Below are positions 1 through 9,841 of a stretch of 11,045 nucleotides of DNA, piece by piece. Position numbers and translations under genes: made by a program. The notes under the pieces were generated by a model. It was not told where the DNA came from. It saw only the letters and a list, made by a program, of their open reading frames with translations, and made no database searches. The first letter of the stretch is position 1; the number at the start of each line of letters is the position of its first letter. The stretch comes from Deltaproteobacteria bacterium (lineage in GTDB: Bacteria > Desulfobacterota > Desulfarculia > Adiutricales > Adiutricaceae): the NCBI GenBank assembly GCA_031267005.1, contig JAIRZX010000543.1, positions 1 to 11,045 on the forward strand, read 5' to 3'.

Positions 1-138
1 CCGACTCCCGAGCCAGCGGCCCCTCCCCCCTCTCCCCGCCGGGCGAGGGCGCCGGCCCCTACCGCCCGCGCCCCGATAGCCTCGCCTGGCCCCGCACCAA
101 AGGCCGCGCCGCCGCGAAATTAAATCCCGCCCGCGCCG

Positions 139-167
139 TTGACAATCGGGGCAGCCGGAATTACTTT
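139..167 (+). promoter_or_regulatory. Candidate sigma70-type promoter for clpB-mnmE
   Basis: A perfect -35 hexamer TTGACA (139-144) is followed after 17 nt by TACTTT (162-167), a weak -10 with three of six consensus bases. No CIRCE element or sigma32-like box is visible upstream of clpB. Transcription would start near 173-176, inside the inverted repeat at 168-193, so this promoter and an intact RNA hairpin there are hard to reconcile. An AT-rich patch at 117-125 could mark a more upstream start. The rest of positions 1-138 shows no gene I can support. Confidence 0.45.
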
Positions 168-193
168 TCTCCGTGGAGTCATTCCACCGGAGG
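168..193 (+). promoter_or_regulatory. Inverted repeat covering the clpB Shine-Dalgarno
   Basis: The left arm 168-177 can pair with 183-193 across a 5-nt loop (178-182). The stem has ten pairs, one of them G-U, with a single bulged C at 188. The right arm contains the clpB ribosome binding site GGAGG (189-193), which sits 10 nt before the ATG at 204. If transcribed whole, the hairpin would hide the ribosome binding site, as RNA thermometers of heat-shock genes do. It could equally be a DNA operator overlapping the transcription start. Confidence 0.45.
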
Positions 194-203
194 CGAACGA
201 AGC

Positions 204-2845
<2,642 letters not shown>

Positions 2846-2849
<4 letters not shown>

Positions 2850-4477
2850 AAACCTTCGGCCAGCCGGGAGGAGCCGGCCGGCTCCGGCCCCTTCCCGGAG
2901 ACGCTGCCAGGGCGGGTCCCGAGGCCGAGCCGCGCCGTCCCGGGCGCGGCCCAGGTTCCCCCGGGGCCGCGGAAGCCGCACCGGGGGACGCCTTTTCGCG
3001 GGAAGGCGACAGCCTGATAGCCGCCGTGTCCACGGCGCCGGGCCCGGGTGCCCTGGCGGTGGTGCGCCTGTCCGGGAAAGGTGCCCTCGGGGCGCTTAAG
3101 GCGGTGTTCCGCGGCCGGCGGGACCCGGGCGAACGCCCCTCTAGGCTCGCCCTGGGAAAAGTTGTCTCCCCGTCCTCCGGAAAGCTCCTGGACCACGCCA
3201 TGGCGGTTTGGTTCCCTGCTCCGGGTTCGTTCACCGGCGAGGACTCCTGCGAGATCCAGTGCCACGGCGGCGGGGTGGTCCCCCGGCTGGTCCTGGAGGC
3301 GGCGCTTGAGGCCGGGGCCCGCCTGGCCCGGCCGGGCGAATTTACGGAAAGGGCCTTCCTGAACGGCCGCCTGACGCTGGACCAGGCCGAGGCCGTAGCG
3401 GAAATAGTGGCGGCCGAGTCCGAGGCCGAGGCCGCCATCGCCGCCAAAGCCATGGACGGGGCCCTCGCGGACAGGGTAGCCCCGCTCTCCAAGGCGCTCC
3501 TCTCGGCCCACGCCCGCCTGACGGGCGCGTTGGACTTCGAGGTGGACTGGACCGAGCGCGACTCGGAGGCGCTTCTGGAAACCCTGTTGCCCCTGGAGAG
3601 CGGCCTCGCCGAACTCCTGGAACTGCGCCGGAGCGGGAGGGTGTTCAGGGAAGGGGTGAAAGTGGTCCTGGCCGGCCCCCCCAACGCCGGGAAGTCCAGC
3701 CTGTTCAACGCGCTGCTGGGCAAACGCAGGGCGCTCGTCTCCGCCGTGGCCGGCACCACGCGCGACTACCTCACCGCCTCCGCGTCCTGGGGCCTGGTTA
3801 AAGTGGATCTCGTGGACACCGCCGGGCTCAGGGAAGGGGGCTCCGACGAGCTGGAGTCCCTGGGCATGGATCTCGCCCTGGAGCAGATGTCGGACGCCGA
3901 TCTGGTCGTCTGGCTCAGGGACCTCTCGGTTCCTGGGGGGGGGCCCCCGCCGGACGCGGGGGAGGCCGGGGGCGGCCGCCGCGGCGAGGGAGCGCCTCCT
4001 TGCGTGGCGACCGGCGGCGGGGACGCGGAAAAGGCCCCTGGCAGCGAAGCCGCAAAGACCCCGGGCGAGGCCCCGGCCCGTGCCGTCGGCATGCCCCCAT
4101 GCAATCCACCGAAGATCTTGGAGGTGTGGAGCAAGTCGGATCTCGCCGCGGGCGGCGCCCCCCCCGGCGGGGCGCTCCGCGTCTCTGCCGCCACCGGGGA
4201 GGGTTTGAAGGGCCTTAAGGAGGCCATACTCGATCTTTTCGGCGCGTTAGGGCCAAAGGCGCCGGAACTCGTGCCCAACCTCCGCCAGGAGCTGGCGCTC
4301 GCGGGCGCGCTGAAAGCCTTGGGCCAGGCCAGGAAGGCCCTCGAGGACGGCGAGGTCCCGGAGATAGCGGGCATCCTGCTCAAGGAAGCGAGGGACTCGC
4401 TGGATCTCGTGACCGGCCGCACCGTGACGGAGGACCTCCTGGCCGAGGTCTTCAGCCAGTTCTGCCTTGGCAAGTGA
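2846..4477 (+). CDS. mnmE: tRNA uridine-5-carboxymethylaminomethyl modification GTPase MnmE
   Basis: With MnmG, MnmE installs the cmnm5/nm5 group on U34 of tRNAs, using a folate one-carbon donor and K+-stimulated GTP hydrolysis. Visible signatures are the N-terminal folate-binding domain (SFTGEDSCEIQCHGG; PGEFTERAF at 163-171), the G1 loop GPPNAGKS (277-284), G2 TTRD (304-307), G3 DTAG (324-327) and a G4 that reads SKSD (429-432) instead of NKxD. The C-terminal FCLGK carries the essential cysteine. The only standard start codon in frame before the conserved DSLIAAVST is GTG 2846, which overlaps the clpB stop as GTGA; GGGAG lies at 2829-2833. This gives 543 residues against about 455 usually. 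The excess is a roughly 55-residue Pro/Gly/Ala-rich N-terminal extension plus extra length in a low-complexity insert at about 360-421, between the DLVVWLRD strand and G4. Translational coupling to clpB is likely. Confidence 0.95.
3935..3943 (+). repeat. G9 homopolymer inside mnmE
   Basis: Nine consecutive G residues are followed by five C (3944-3948) at the beginning of the low-complexity insert in the GTPase domain. The reading frame is open through this tract to the authentic C-terminus, so the sequence as given is in frame. A one-base slip would truncate MnmE before G4. Either replication slippage or a sequencing length error is possible here. Confidence 0.8.
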
Positions 4478-4728
4478 TATCCCGCCGGGGCAGGCGGCCC
4501 TCCGCGAGGGAAGGCGGCCCCGCCGGAGCAAGCGGCCCTCCGCTCGGACTGTCTTCCCTCGGACGGGGGTCGGCCGACGGCGCTACGTCCGGCGGCCCGC
4601 AGGAGGGCGCGGGGCTAGATTGAGCGGCCGCCGCCCGCCCCAGTCCTCTGCTGAACCCGGGGCGCCGTTCGAAAGACGCGACCGCCCTTGGCCCGCCGGG
4701 GACTCGATTCCGCTTGGCGCCTTGCGGC
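4478..4728. other. Intergenic region after mnmE, no gene seen
   Basis: This GC-rich gap lies between the converging mnmE and hydrogenase-fusion genes. It contains repeats of GCGGCCCTCCGC and short potential hairpins near 4495-4550, but no T-rich tract that would make a convincing terminator for mnmE. Open frames here are compositionally low-complexity and lack ribosome binding sites. Confidence 0.5.
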
Positions 4729-4790
4729 GAGGCCCCGCGCCTCAAAGGCTTACCCGGAAGAGGCCCAGCGCCTCAAAGGCTTACCCGAAA
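4729..4790. repeat. 31-bp tandem direct duplication
   Basis: Two abutting 31-bp copies (4729-4759 and 4760-4790) differ at two positions. They share the exact 20-mer GCGCCTCAAAGGCTTACCCG (4737-4756 and 4768-4787). The second copy runs into the A-tract of the terminator at 4788-4825. It looks like a recent local duplication at the convergent gene junction; no function is evident. Confidence 0.9.
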
Positions 4791-4825
4791 AAACCGCCCG
4801 CCCGGAGGAGAACCCGGGCGGGCGG
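4788..4825 (-). terminator. Intrinsic terminator of the hydrogenase-chemoreceptor gene
   Basis: A perfect 12-bp stem (CCGCCCGCCCGG at 4794-4805 with CCGGGCGGGCGG at 4814-4825) has an 8-nt loop. Read on the minus strand it is followed by six U (4793-4788). It lies about 80 nt past the stop codon at 4904-4906. On the plus strand the stem is followed by TTAGTTTAATTT, so it may also stop transcription from mnmE, though more weakly. Confidence 0.9.
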
Positions 4826-4903
4826 CTTAGTTTAATTTCATAAGGGACGGAGGAACTGGAACTCGCCGGGGTATGCCCCACCCGCGCCGGCTCCCGCCGG
4901 GGC

Positions 4904-6664
4904 CTACTCCAGCTCGGCCTCGACGTCGTTCACGGACCTGGTTATCTCGTCCGTCGTGGCCTGGAGGGCGTCGAAGTTCTCGGACACCTCGGCGGCGCTC
5001 TTCACGCCGGCGGCCACGCTCTCCTGGCTCATCTCGATCATGTCCCTGGACTCGGTCACGGCCGCGGCGCTCCTGACGGCCAGGTTGCGCACCTCGTCCG
5101 CCACGACCGCGAAGCCCTGCCCGGCCTCGCCGGCCCGGGCGGCCTCCACCGCCGCGTTCAGGGCCAGGACGTTGGTCTGGAAGGAGATGTCCTCGATGCT
5201 CTTGAGGATCTGCCCTATCCTGGACGACACCGTCCTGATGCCCTCGATGTCGTCGGACATGTCGGCCACGGAGTGGCGCACCAAGTCCACCGCGCCCTTG
5301 ACCGTGCCCACCTTCTCCAGGATGTTCAGGAGGTGGGTCCTCCCCTCCTTGGTCCGCTGCAGGAGGAAATGGTGGCAGTTCTCGGGAATGTTGCGCCCGA
5401 TGTGTATGGCCTGGATCATCTTCTCGCAGGAGTTGTAGCCGCAGCTGGGGCAGTTGTACATGCTCTTTTCGTCGCTCTTGCCGAGGCGGTCCAGGATGCT
5501 CTTGCGGGAGTTCTTGCTGACGGACCCGAGCCTGGCGTTCTTCCAGTGTTCGGCGTAGGTCCTCGTGTACAGGCCGGGACGCCAGTACTCCGCCACGAGA
5601 TCGTTTAGCTTTTCCTCGGGCGGCTTCCTTGAGACGACGGTCTTGCGGTACTTCTTGCGGTAATGCTCCTGGAGCTTCCGGCTCCTCTCGCTCACCAGCC
5701 AATGGAGCTCGTCCAGGGGCCTGTCGCCGTGGCCCGGAACCCCCGTGCCGCCGTTGCAGCCGTTCGGGCAGTTCAGGCAGTCCACGAGCGCCGGGGACTT
5801 GCCCTCGCGGATGGAGTGCGGGAGCTTGTCCAGGTACGGGTAGACCTCGTGGACTCCTTCGATCTTGCGGGTGTCCAGGGACACCCCCGGCATGTAGCGC
5901 TCGGTGGTGACCATCAAGCCGCCGGGGGTGGAAAAGAGGACGGCCCGCTCGGGCAGCGGGTCGGTGAAGTGCTCCTCGGGGAAGGAGTCGAGGCGGATCC
6001 CGTTCTCGTCTATGTGGCGTTTCAGGCTGTCGAAAGTGACGTTGTAGTCCCCCAGCCCGGTCTCGTCGAACTCGCGCCGCTTGGCGTAGCACGGCGACAT
6101 CACCGCCACCTTGTAGCGGGACCACTTAGGGAAGAACTTGTTTATCATCTTGATGCTGTGGAGCATCGGGCTGTCGCACGGGGCCAGGTAGTGGAGGAGC
6201 TCCGGCCGGTAGACCTCGCAGTAGGTGACGATGGCCGGGCAGGGCTGGGCCACCACGGAGGGGGGCCTCTTGGCCTTGATGTGCTCGACGTAGCTCTTTA
6301 TGGTCAGCTCGGCCCCGAAGCTCACGTCGAATACGGCCTTGACGCCCAGGCTCAAAAGCCACCCGTTGAAGTTCAGGTACTGGTCGGGGAAGGTTGCCGC
6401 CACGGCCGGGGCCACTATGGCCACCATTCCAGTGCCGGACTCCAGGTCCCTCATGAAGAAATTGAAATCGTCCACCCCGACCCGGGCCCCGTGCTCGCAC
6501 GCCCTGAGGCAATTCCCGCAGCCTATGCAGAGATCGTCCACGACCTTCACGGTCATGCCGTCGGAAGCGTCGTTGCAGAACTTGACGGGGCAGGCGGAGA
6601 TGCATCTCTGGCAGTTGCGGCACTTCTCGGCGATGGTCCTTATGACCGGCGAAAGTCGTCCCAT
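4904..6664 (-). CDS. Sensory [FeFe]-hydrogenase-like / chemoreceptor-signalling fusion (copy A)
   Basis: A 586-residue soluble chimera with no signal peptide or membrane segment. Domains in order: (1) 2[4Fe-4S] ferredoxin (Cys15, 18, 21, 25 and 46, 49, 52, 56). (2) [FeFe]-hydrogenase large-subunit H-cluster domain (about 80-330), with L1-like AQPCPAIV (Cys142), L2 SPCYAKRRE (Cys192) and L3 CLNCPNGCNGG (Cys299, Cys303), so all four likely H-cluster ligands are present. In L1 the usual first Cys of TSCCP, the proton-relay residue, is Pro141. (3) A Fe-S module CPSCGYNSC plus Cys430 (405-430), like the PF04060 family. (4) A methyl-accepting-chemotaxis hairpin (about 450-586) with tip SFQTNVLALNAAVEAARAGE and GFAVVADEVRNLA. 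I infer a cytoplasmic H2 or redox sensor that talks to CheA/CheW. The start at ATG 6664 is set by alignment to copy B; an in-frame ATG at 6769 would add 35 Arg/Pro-rich residues with no counterpart. GGGGG lies close upstream. Confidence 0.9.
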   Translation of the reverse strand: MGRLSPVIRTIAEKCRNCQRCISACPVKFCNDASDGMTVKVVDDLCIGCGNCLRACEHGARVGVDDFNFFMRDLESGTGMVAIVAPAVAATFPDQYLNFNGWLLSLGVKAVFDVSFGAELTIKSYVEHIKAKRPPSVVAQPCPAIVTYCEVYRPELLHYLAPCDSPMLHSIKMINKFFPKWSRYKVAVMSPCYAKRREFDETGLGDYNVTFDSLKRHIDENGIRLDSFPEEHFTDPLPERAVLFSTPGGLMVTTERYMPGVSLDTRKIEGVHEVYPYLDKLPHSIREGKSPALVDCLNCPNGCNGGTGVPGHGDRPLDELHWLVSERSRKLQEHYRKKYRKTVVSRKPPEEKLNDLVAEYWRPGLYTRTYAEHWKNARLGSVSKNSRKSILDRLGKSDEKSMYNCPSCGYNSCEKMIQAIHIGRNIPENCHHFLLQRTKEGRTHLLNILEKVGTVKGAVDLVRHSVADMSDDIEGIRTVSSRIGQILKSIEDISFQTNVLALNAAVEAARAGEAGQGFAVVADEVRNLAVRSAAAVTESRDMIEMSQESVAAGVKSAAEVSENFDALQATTDEITRSVNDVEAELE

Positions 6665-6903
6665 TTTCCCCCGGCCCGGAGGCTCGCGCCCCGGGCCCCG
6701 CGCGCGGGCCACGCCCCCCGGGTCGCGGGAAGGCCTGCGCTGGCAGGATCCCTGGGACAGGGGCCTCATGGGCCCCGTCCCCGGAATCGCGTTTGGTCTT
6801 GTCCGGCCAGGGCCCGGACGAACTCCCCGAAGCGCCCGCGAGGGGCTTGGAGCCGCCCCGCTCCGGGCCGGGCGCCCTGAACCCCCCGGGCTCGCCCCGG
6901 AAA

Positions 6904-6922
6904 GGCGGCGCGTCGCGCCGCC
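6904..6922. repeat. Perfect 19-nt palindrome upstream of copy A
   Basis: GGCGGCGCG and CGCGCCGCC flank a central T, giving nine perfectly paired bases on each side. It lies about 240 nt before the copy A start. It may be an operator or a leader-RNA hairpin, though in DNA this rich in G and C such palindromes can be accidental. Confidence 0.5.
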
Positions 6923-7120
6923 CGCGGGGCCTAAGGGGAGCTAAGCCGCCCTCCGCCTTGGCGGCGCGGGCCCGATGAAAACGCCGACGGGACGGCGGCA
7001 AGCCGGCCGCTCTCGGCGAGCGAGAGAAAGAGGGAAGGCCGGAGGGCCGGAACCCGCAGCCTCGAAGAGACAAGGATCCAGGCGCCGAAACGGGGGACGG
7101 GAGGCCGTTCCGCGCTCGGG

Positions 7121-7139
7121 CTGTGTTATTTTACCACAG
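7121..7139 (-). promoter_or_regulatory. AT-rich island with -10-like TAAAAT, possible promoter of copy A
   Basis: Read on the minus strand the island is CTGTGGTAAAATAACACAG. TAAAAT (7128-7133) resembles a sigma70 -10 box inside a 5-bp inverted repeat. No matching -35 is found at 16-18 nt; TTGCCC lies 20 nt upstream. If active, it would give a leader of about 455 nt before the copy A start codon. Confidence 0.25.
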
Positions 7140-7318
7140 CGGAAAACCTCCCGGGGCAATCCTTTTCCCGGAAACCCCTCCCCCCCTCGGAGGAGCACCC
7201 CCGACTCTCCGCAGACGAGCCCGCCCCGCGCCAGCCTCCCGGGGAGGATCCCCGGCCGCGCCCAGCCTCCGAGCTGGAGCCTTCCCTCCGCCCCTCCTTC
7301 AATTATGCTAAACGGCGC

Positions 7319-7331
7319 CCGGACAGTCCGG
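7319..7331. repeat. Palindrome CCGGACAGTCCGG
   Basis: Six-base arms flank a single central A, next to the AT-rich patch at 7301-7312. It is the size of a small operator half-site pair, but there is no direct evidence for a bound protein. Confidence 0.4.
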
Positions 7332-7629
7332 CTCCCCCCTCAAGCACGGCAAGCGCCCGCGCCTGGCCGCCCCCCGCCGCGCTTCCGAGCCCCGGAATCA
7401 ACGCCTGAAGAGGACCGGGGCGAGCCGGGCCGGCATGCCCGCTGGCGCAACGCGGCCAAGGCGCACTGAAAACGGCTTCAAGCCTCGGCCGGGCGCGGGC
7501 AGCCCTGCGTTCCCACGCAAGCTGACGCCAGCGGCTCCGGCGCCCTGGCGAAGGGCGGACGGAGGCGCCTATAGCGGGGGGGCGGGAAGGGCGAAGCGGC
7601 CCCATACCCTGGCGGCGGGCGAAGAGCCC

Positions 7630-9390
7630 CTACCTGAGCACGGCCTCGACCTGGGTCACCGACTCGGCTATGTCCGCGGCGGTCTCCTGGAGCTGGTTGA
7701 AGCTGTCGGCCACGTCGGTTGCGCTCTTCACTCCCGCCTCCACGCTGTACTTGCTCTTCTCAATCATCTGGCGGGACTCGGTTACGGCGGTGGCGCTCTT
7801 GACGGCGAGGTTCCGGACCTCGTCGGCCACGACGGCGAAACCCGCCCCGGCCTCCCCGGCGCGGGCGGCCTCCACGGCGGCGTTCAGGGCCAGGATGTTG
7901 GTCTGGAAGGAAATGTCCTCTATGCTCTTCAGGATCTGGCCTATCCTGTCGGAGAAGGTCCTTATGGAGTCTATGTCCTGGGCCATCCCGGACACGGACG
8001 ACCTGACGGCGTCCACCGAGCCCTTGACCGTGCCCACCTTGTCGAGGATCTTTATCAGGTGCTCGCGGCCGGACTTGGTGCGGTCCAGGAGGAAGTGGTG
8101 GCAGTTCTCCTGGGTGTTGCAGCCCATGTGGATGGCGGTCACCATGGTCTCGCAGGAGTTGTAGCCGCAGCTGGCGCAGTTGAAGAATTTCTCGCCGTCC
8201 GTCTTCCCCAGCTTCACCAGTATCGCCTCGCGCTCGGCAGCGGTCATGTTCTTGTGGCGCGTGTTGTCCGAGTGGTCCACGTAGTTCCTGGCATAGAGGC
8301 CGGGCTTCCAGAAGCGGGCCACCAGCTCGTTCACGCGCTGGCCCGAGGTCTTGGCGGAGAACCTCTTCTTCGGGAACTTCTTCTTATAATGCTCCTTGAG
8401 CTTGCGGCTCCTCTCGCTAACCAGCCAGTGGAGCTCGTCGAGCGACCTTTGCTCGGCGCCGGGCACGCCTGTGCCGCCGTTGCAGCCGTGCTCGCAGTTC
8501 AGGCAGTCCACGAGCTTGGGAGAGTGGCCGTTGGAGTAGGTTCCGGTCAGATCTTCCAGATAGGGGTAGATGTTCAGGACGCCCTCAATCTTGCGGGTTT
8601 CCAGCGATATCCCAGGCACGAAGCGCTCGGCGGTCATCATGAGCCCGCCCGGGGTTGAAAAGAGCACGGCCCGCTCGGCCAGGGGATCGGTGAAGTGGGC
8701 TTTGGGCGACTCCGAGAGATCGATGCCGTTCTGGTCGATGTGCCTCTTCAAGCTCTCGAAGGTGACGTTGTAGTCCCCGAAGCCCGTCTCGTCGAACTCG
8801 CGGCGCTTGGCGTAGCACGGCGACATCACGGCCACGCGGCACTTGGCGAACTCGGGGTAGAACGTCCTTATCATCTTGATGCTGTGGAGCATCGGGCTGT
8901 CGCAGGGGGCCAACAGCGGGAGGAGCTCCGGGCGGTAGATCTCGCAGAAGGAGACGATGGCCGGGCAGGGCTGGGCCACCGTGGTCAAGGGCTTCTCCGA
9001 GACCATGTGCTCGACGTAGCTTTTAACCGTGAGCTCGGCCCCGAAGCTCACGTCGAAGAGCGCCCTGACGCCCAGGGACGCAAGCCAGCCGTTGAAGTTC
9101 AGGTAGAGGTCGGGGAAGGTGGCGGCCACCGCCGGGGCCACCACGGCCACCATGGGGACGCCGTCCCGCAGATCATCCATGAAGGAAACGAAGTCGTCCA
9201 CCCCCACCCGCGCCCCGTGCTCGCAGGCGTGCAGGCAGTTCCCGCAGCCGATGCACAGATCGCCAATGACCCGCACTACCTTGCCGTCCGTGGCGTCGTT
9301 GCAGTACTTCACCGGGCACACGGAGATGCAGCGGTGGCAGTTGCAGCACTTGTCCTCCAAGGTCGTTATGACGGTCGAAAGGTGTCCCAT
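7630..9390 (-). CDS. Sensory [FeFe]-hydrogenase-like / chemoreceptor-signalling fusion (copy B)
   Basis: A 586-residue paralogue of copy A that aligns end to end without gaps, at roughly two-thirds identity by eye. It has the same order: 2[4Fe-4S] ferredoxin (Cys15-Cys56), [FeFe]-hydrogenase H-cluster domain, Cys4 Fe-S module (NCASCGYNSC and Cys430) and a short MCP hairpin with tip SFQTNILALNAAVEAARAGE. H-cluster candidates Cys142, Cys192, Cys299 and Cys303 are conserved (AQPCPAIV, SPCYAKRRE, CLNCEHGCNGG), and the L1 proton-relay Cys is again Pro. It has an extra Cys16 in the first cluster motif. It is least like copy A in the linker at 340-400 and the last 40 residues. The start is the ATG at 9390, with GGAG 10 nt upstream preceded by a GGGGG/CCCCC hairpin. 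Copy A follows on the same strand after 965 bp, so the two are separate transcripts or one long one. The sensor role is inferred. Confidence 0.9.
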   Translation of the reverse strand: MGHLSTVITTLEDKCCNCHRCISVCPVKYCNDATDGKVVRVIGDLCIGCGNCLHACEHGARVGVDDFVSFMDDLRDGVPMVAVVAPAVAATFPDLYLNFNGWLASLGVRALFDVSFGAELTVKSYVEHMVSEKPLTTVAQPCPAIVSFCEIYRPELLPLLAPCDSPMLHSIKMIRTFYPEFAKCRVAVMSPCYAKRREFDETGFGDYNVTFESLKRHIDQNGIDLSESPKAHFTDPLAERAVLFSTPGGLMMTAERFVPGISLETRKIEGVLNIYPYLEDLTGTYSNGHSPKLVDCLNCEHGCNGGTGVPGAEQRSLDELHWLVSERSRKLKEHYKKKFPKKRFSAKTSGQRVNELVARFWKPGLYARNYVDHSDNTRHKNMTAAEREAILVKLGKTDGEKFFNCASCGYNSCETMVTAIHMGCNTQENCHHFLLDRTKSGREHLIKILDKVGTVKGSVDAVRSSVSGMAQDIDSIRTFSDRIGQILKSIEDISFQTNILALNAAVEAARAGEAGAGFAVVADEVRNLAVKSATAVTESRQMIEKSKYSVEAGVKSATDVADSFNQLQETAADIAESVTQVEAVLR

Positions 9391-9590
9391 ATCCCTAAAG
9401 CTCCGGGGGGATGCCCCCGCGCCCGCGAAAGGGCGGCGCGCGTCTCGTCGTTAGGTTCAATCCCGATGGCCGGGACGGCGCGGCCCCCGGCCCCGGCCGG
9501 ATCGTCCGCGCCTTAGATTAGGGGTGCCCCCCAAACCGCACCGTGCCGGTCGGCGGGCGGGTGCCGGTCCCGGGCGCCTGGCTCCGGGGG

Positions 9591-9632
9591 CCGACGCCTG
9601 GTCCAGGTGTCCCGACGCCTGGTCCAGGTGTC
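9591..9632. repeat. Two perfect 21-bp tandem repeats, each with a dyad
   Basis: Identical units 9591-9611 and 9612-9632 both contain CCTGG-T-CCAGG, a 5-bp inverted repeat around one base. A degenerate third unit begins with CCGATGGCTGG at 9633. The 21-bp period is two DNA turns, so the dyads lie on the same helix face about 200-240 bp before the copy B start. They may be tandem regulator sites; translated, they would only give Gly-Thr-Pro-Gly repeats. Confidence 0.75.
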
Positions 9633-9841
9633 CCGATGGCTGGGGTCCGGAACCAAAGGGACTGGAACACGACCGGCGCCCTTCGATGGCGCCCCATGGC
9701 GGCTGCCCGCGCGGAAAGGGCGGCGGGGCCGCCGTCCGCCGGAATCTCCGGGGCTTGGGGCGCCGGGCGGCGTTCACGGTCGCGTGGCGGACGGGGCCAG
9801 ACGGCTTCCGGGCTCGGCGGGCGCCCTTGAGGCCGTCGCGC

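Larger units (their letters stand above)
6665..7629. other. 965-bp GC-rich gap between the two fusion genes
   Basis: No convincing gene is seen; the open frames are Pro/Arg/Gly-rich noise of high-GC DNA. It holds a 19-nt palindrome (6904-6922), a hairpin GCCGCC/GGCGGC (6945-6965), an AT-rich island with CTGTG/CACAG arms (7121-7139), a second AT-rich spot AATTATGCTAAA (7301-7312) and the palindrome CCGGACAGTCCGG (7319-7331). It must contain the promoter of copy A unless that gene is read through from copy B. No strong terminator follows copy B: only GGCTTGAAGCCGTTTTC on the minus strand near 7469-7485, with a 4-bp stem. Confidence 0.5.

Noticed and set aside
6665..6769. Longer start for copy A at ATG 6769
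   Set aside because: The extra 35 residues are Arg/Pro/Gly-rich and have no counterpart in copy B, whose start aligns exactly with ATG 6664.
6975..7469. 164-codon plus-strand open frame in the gap between the fusion genes
   Set aside because: Low-complexity Arg/Pro/Gly sequence, no ribosome binding site and no recognisable motif.
7435..8658. 407-codon plus-strand open frame opposite copy B
   Set aside because: It is a complementary-frame shadow of the hydrogenase fusion. A similar shadow occurs opposite copy A at 5663-6880.
9454..9464. GGTTCAATCCC resembling a tRNA T-arm
   Set aside because: No flanking 5-bp stem, acceptor or anticodon arm could be built around it.
9591..9632. CRISPR-like array
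   Set aside because: Only two directly abutting 21-bp units with no spacers.
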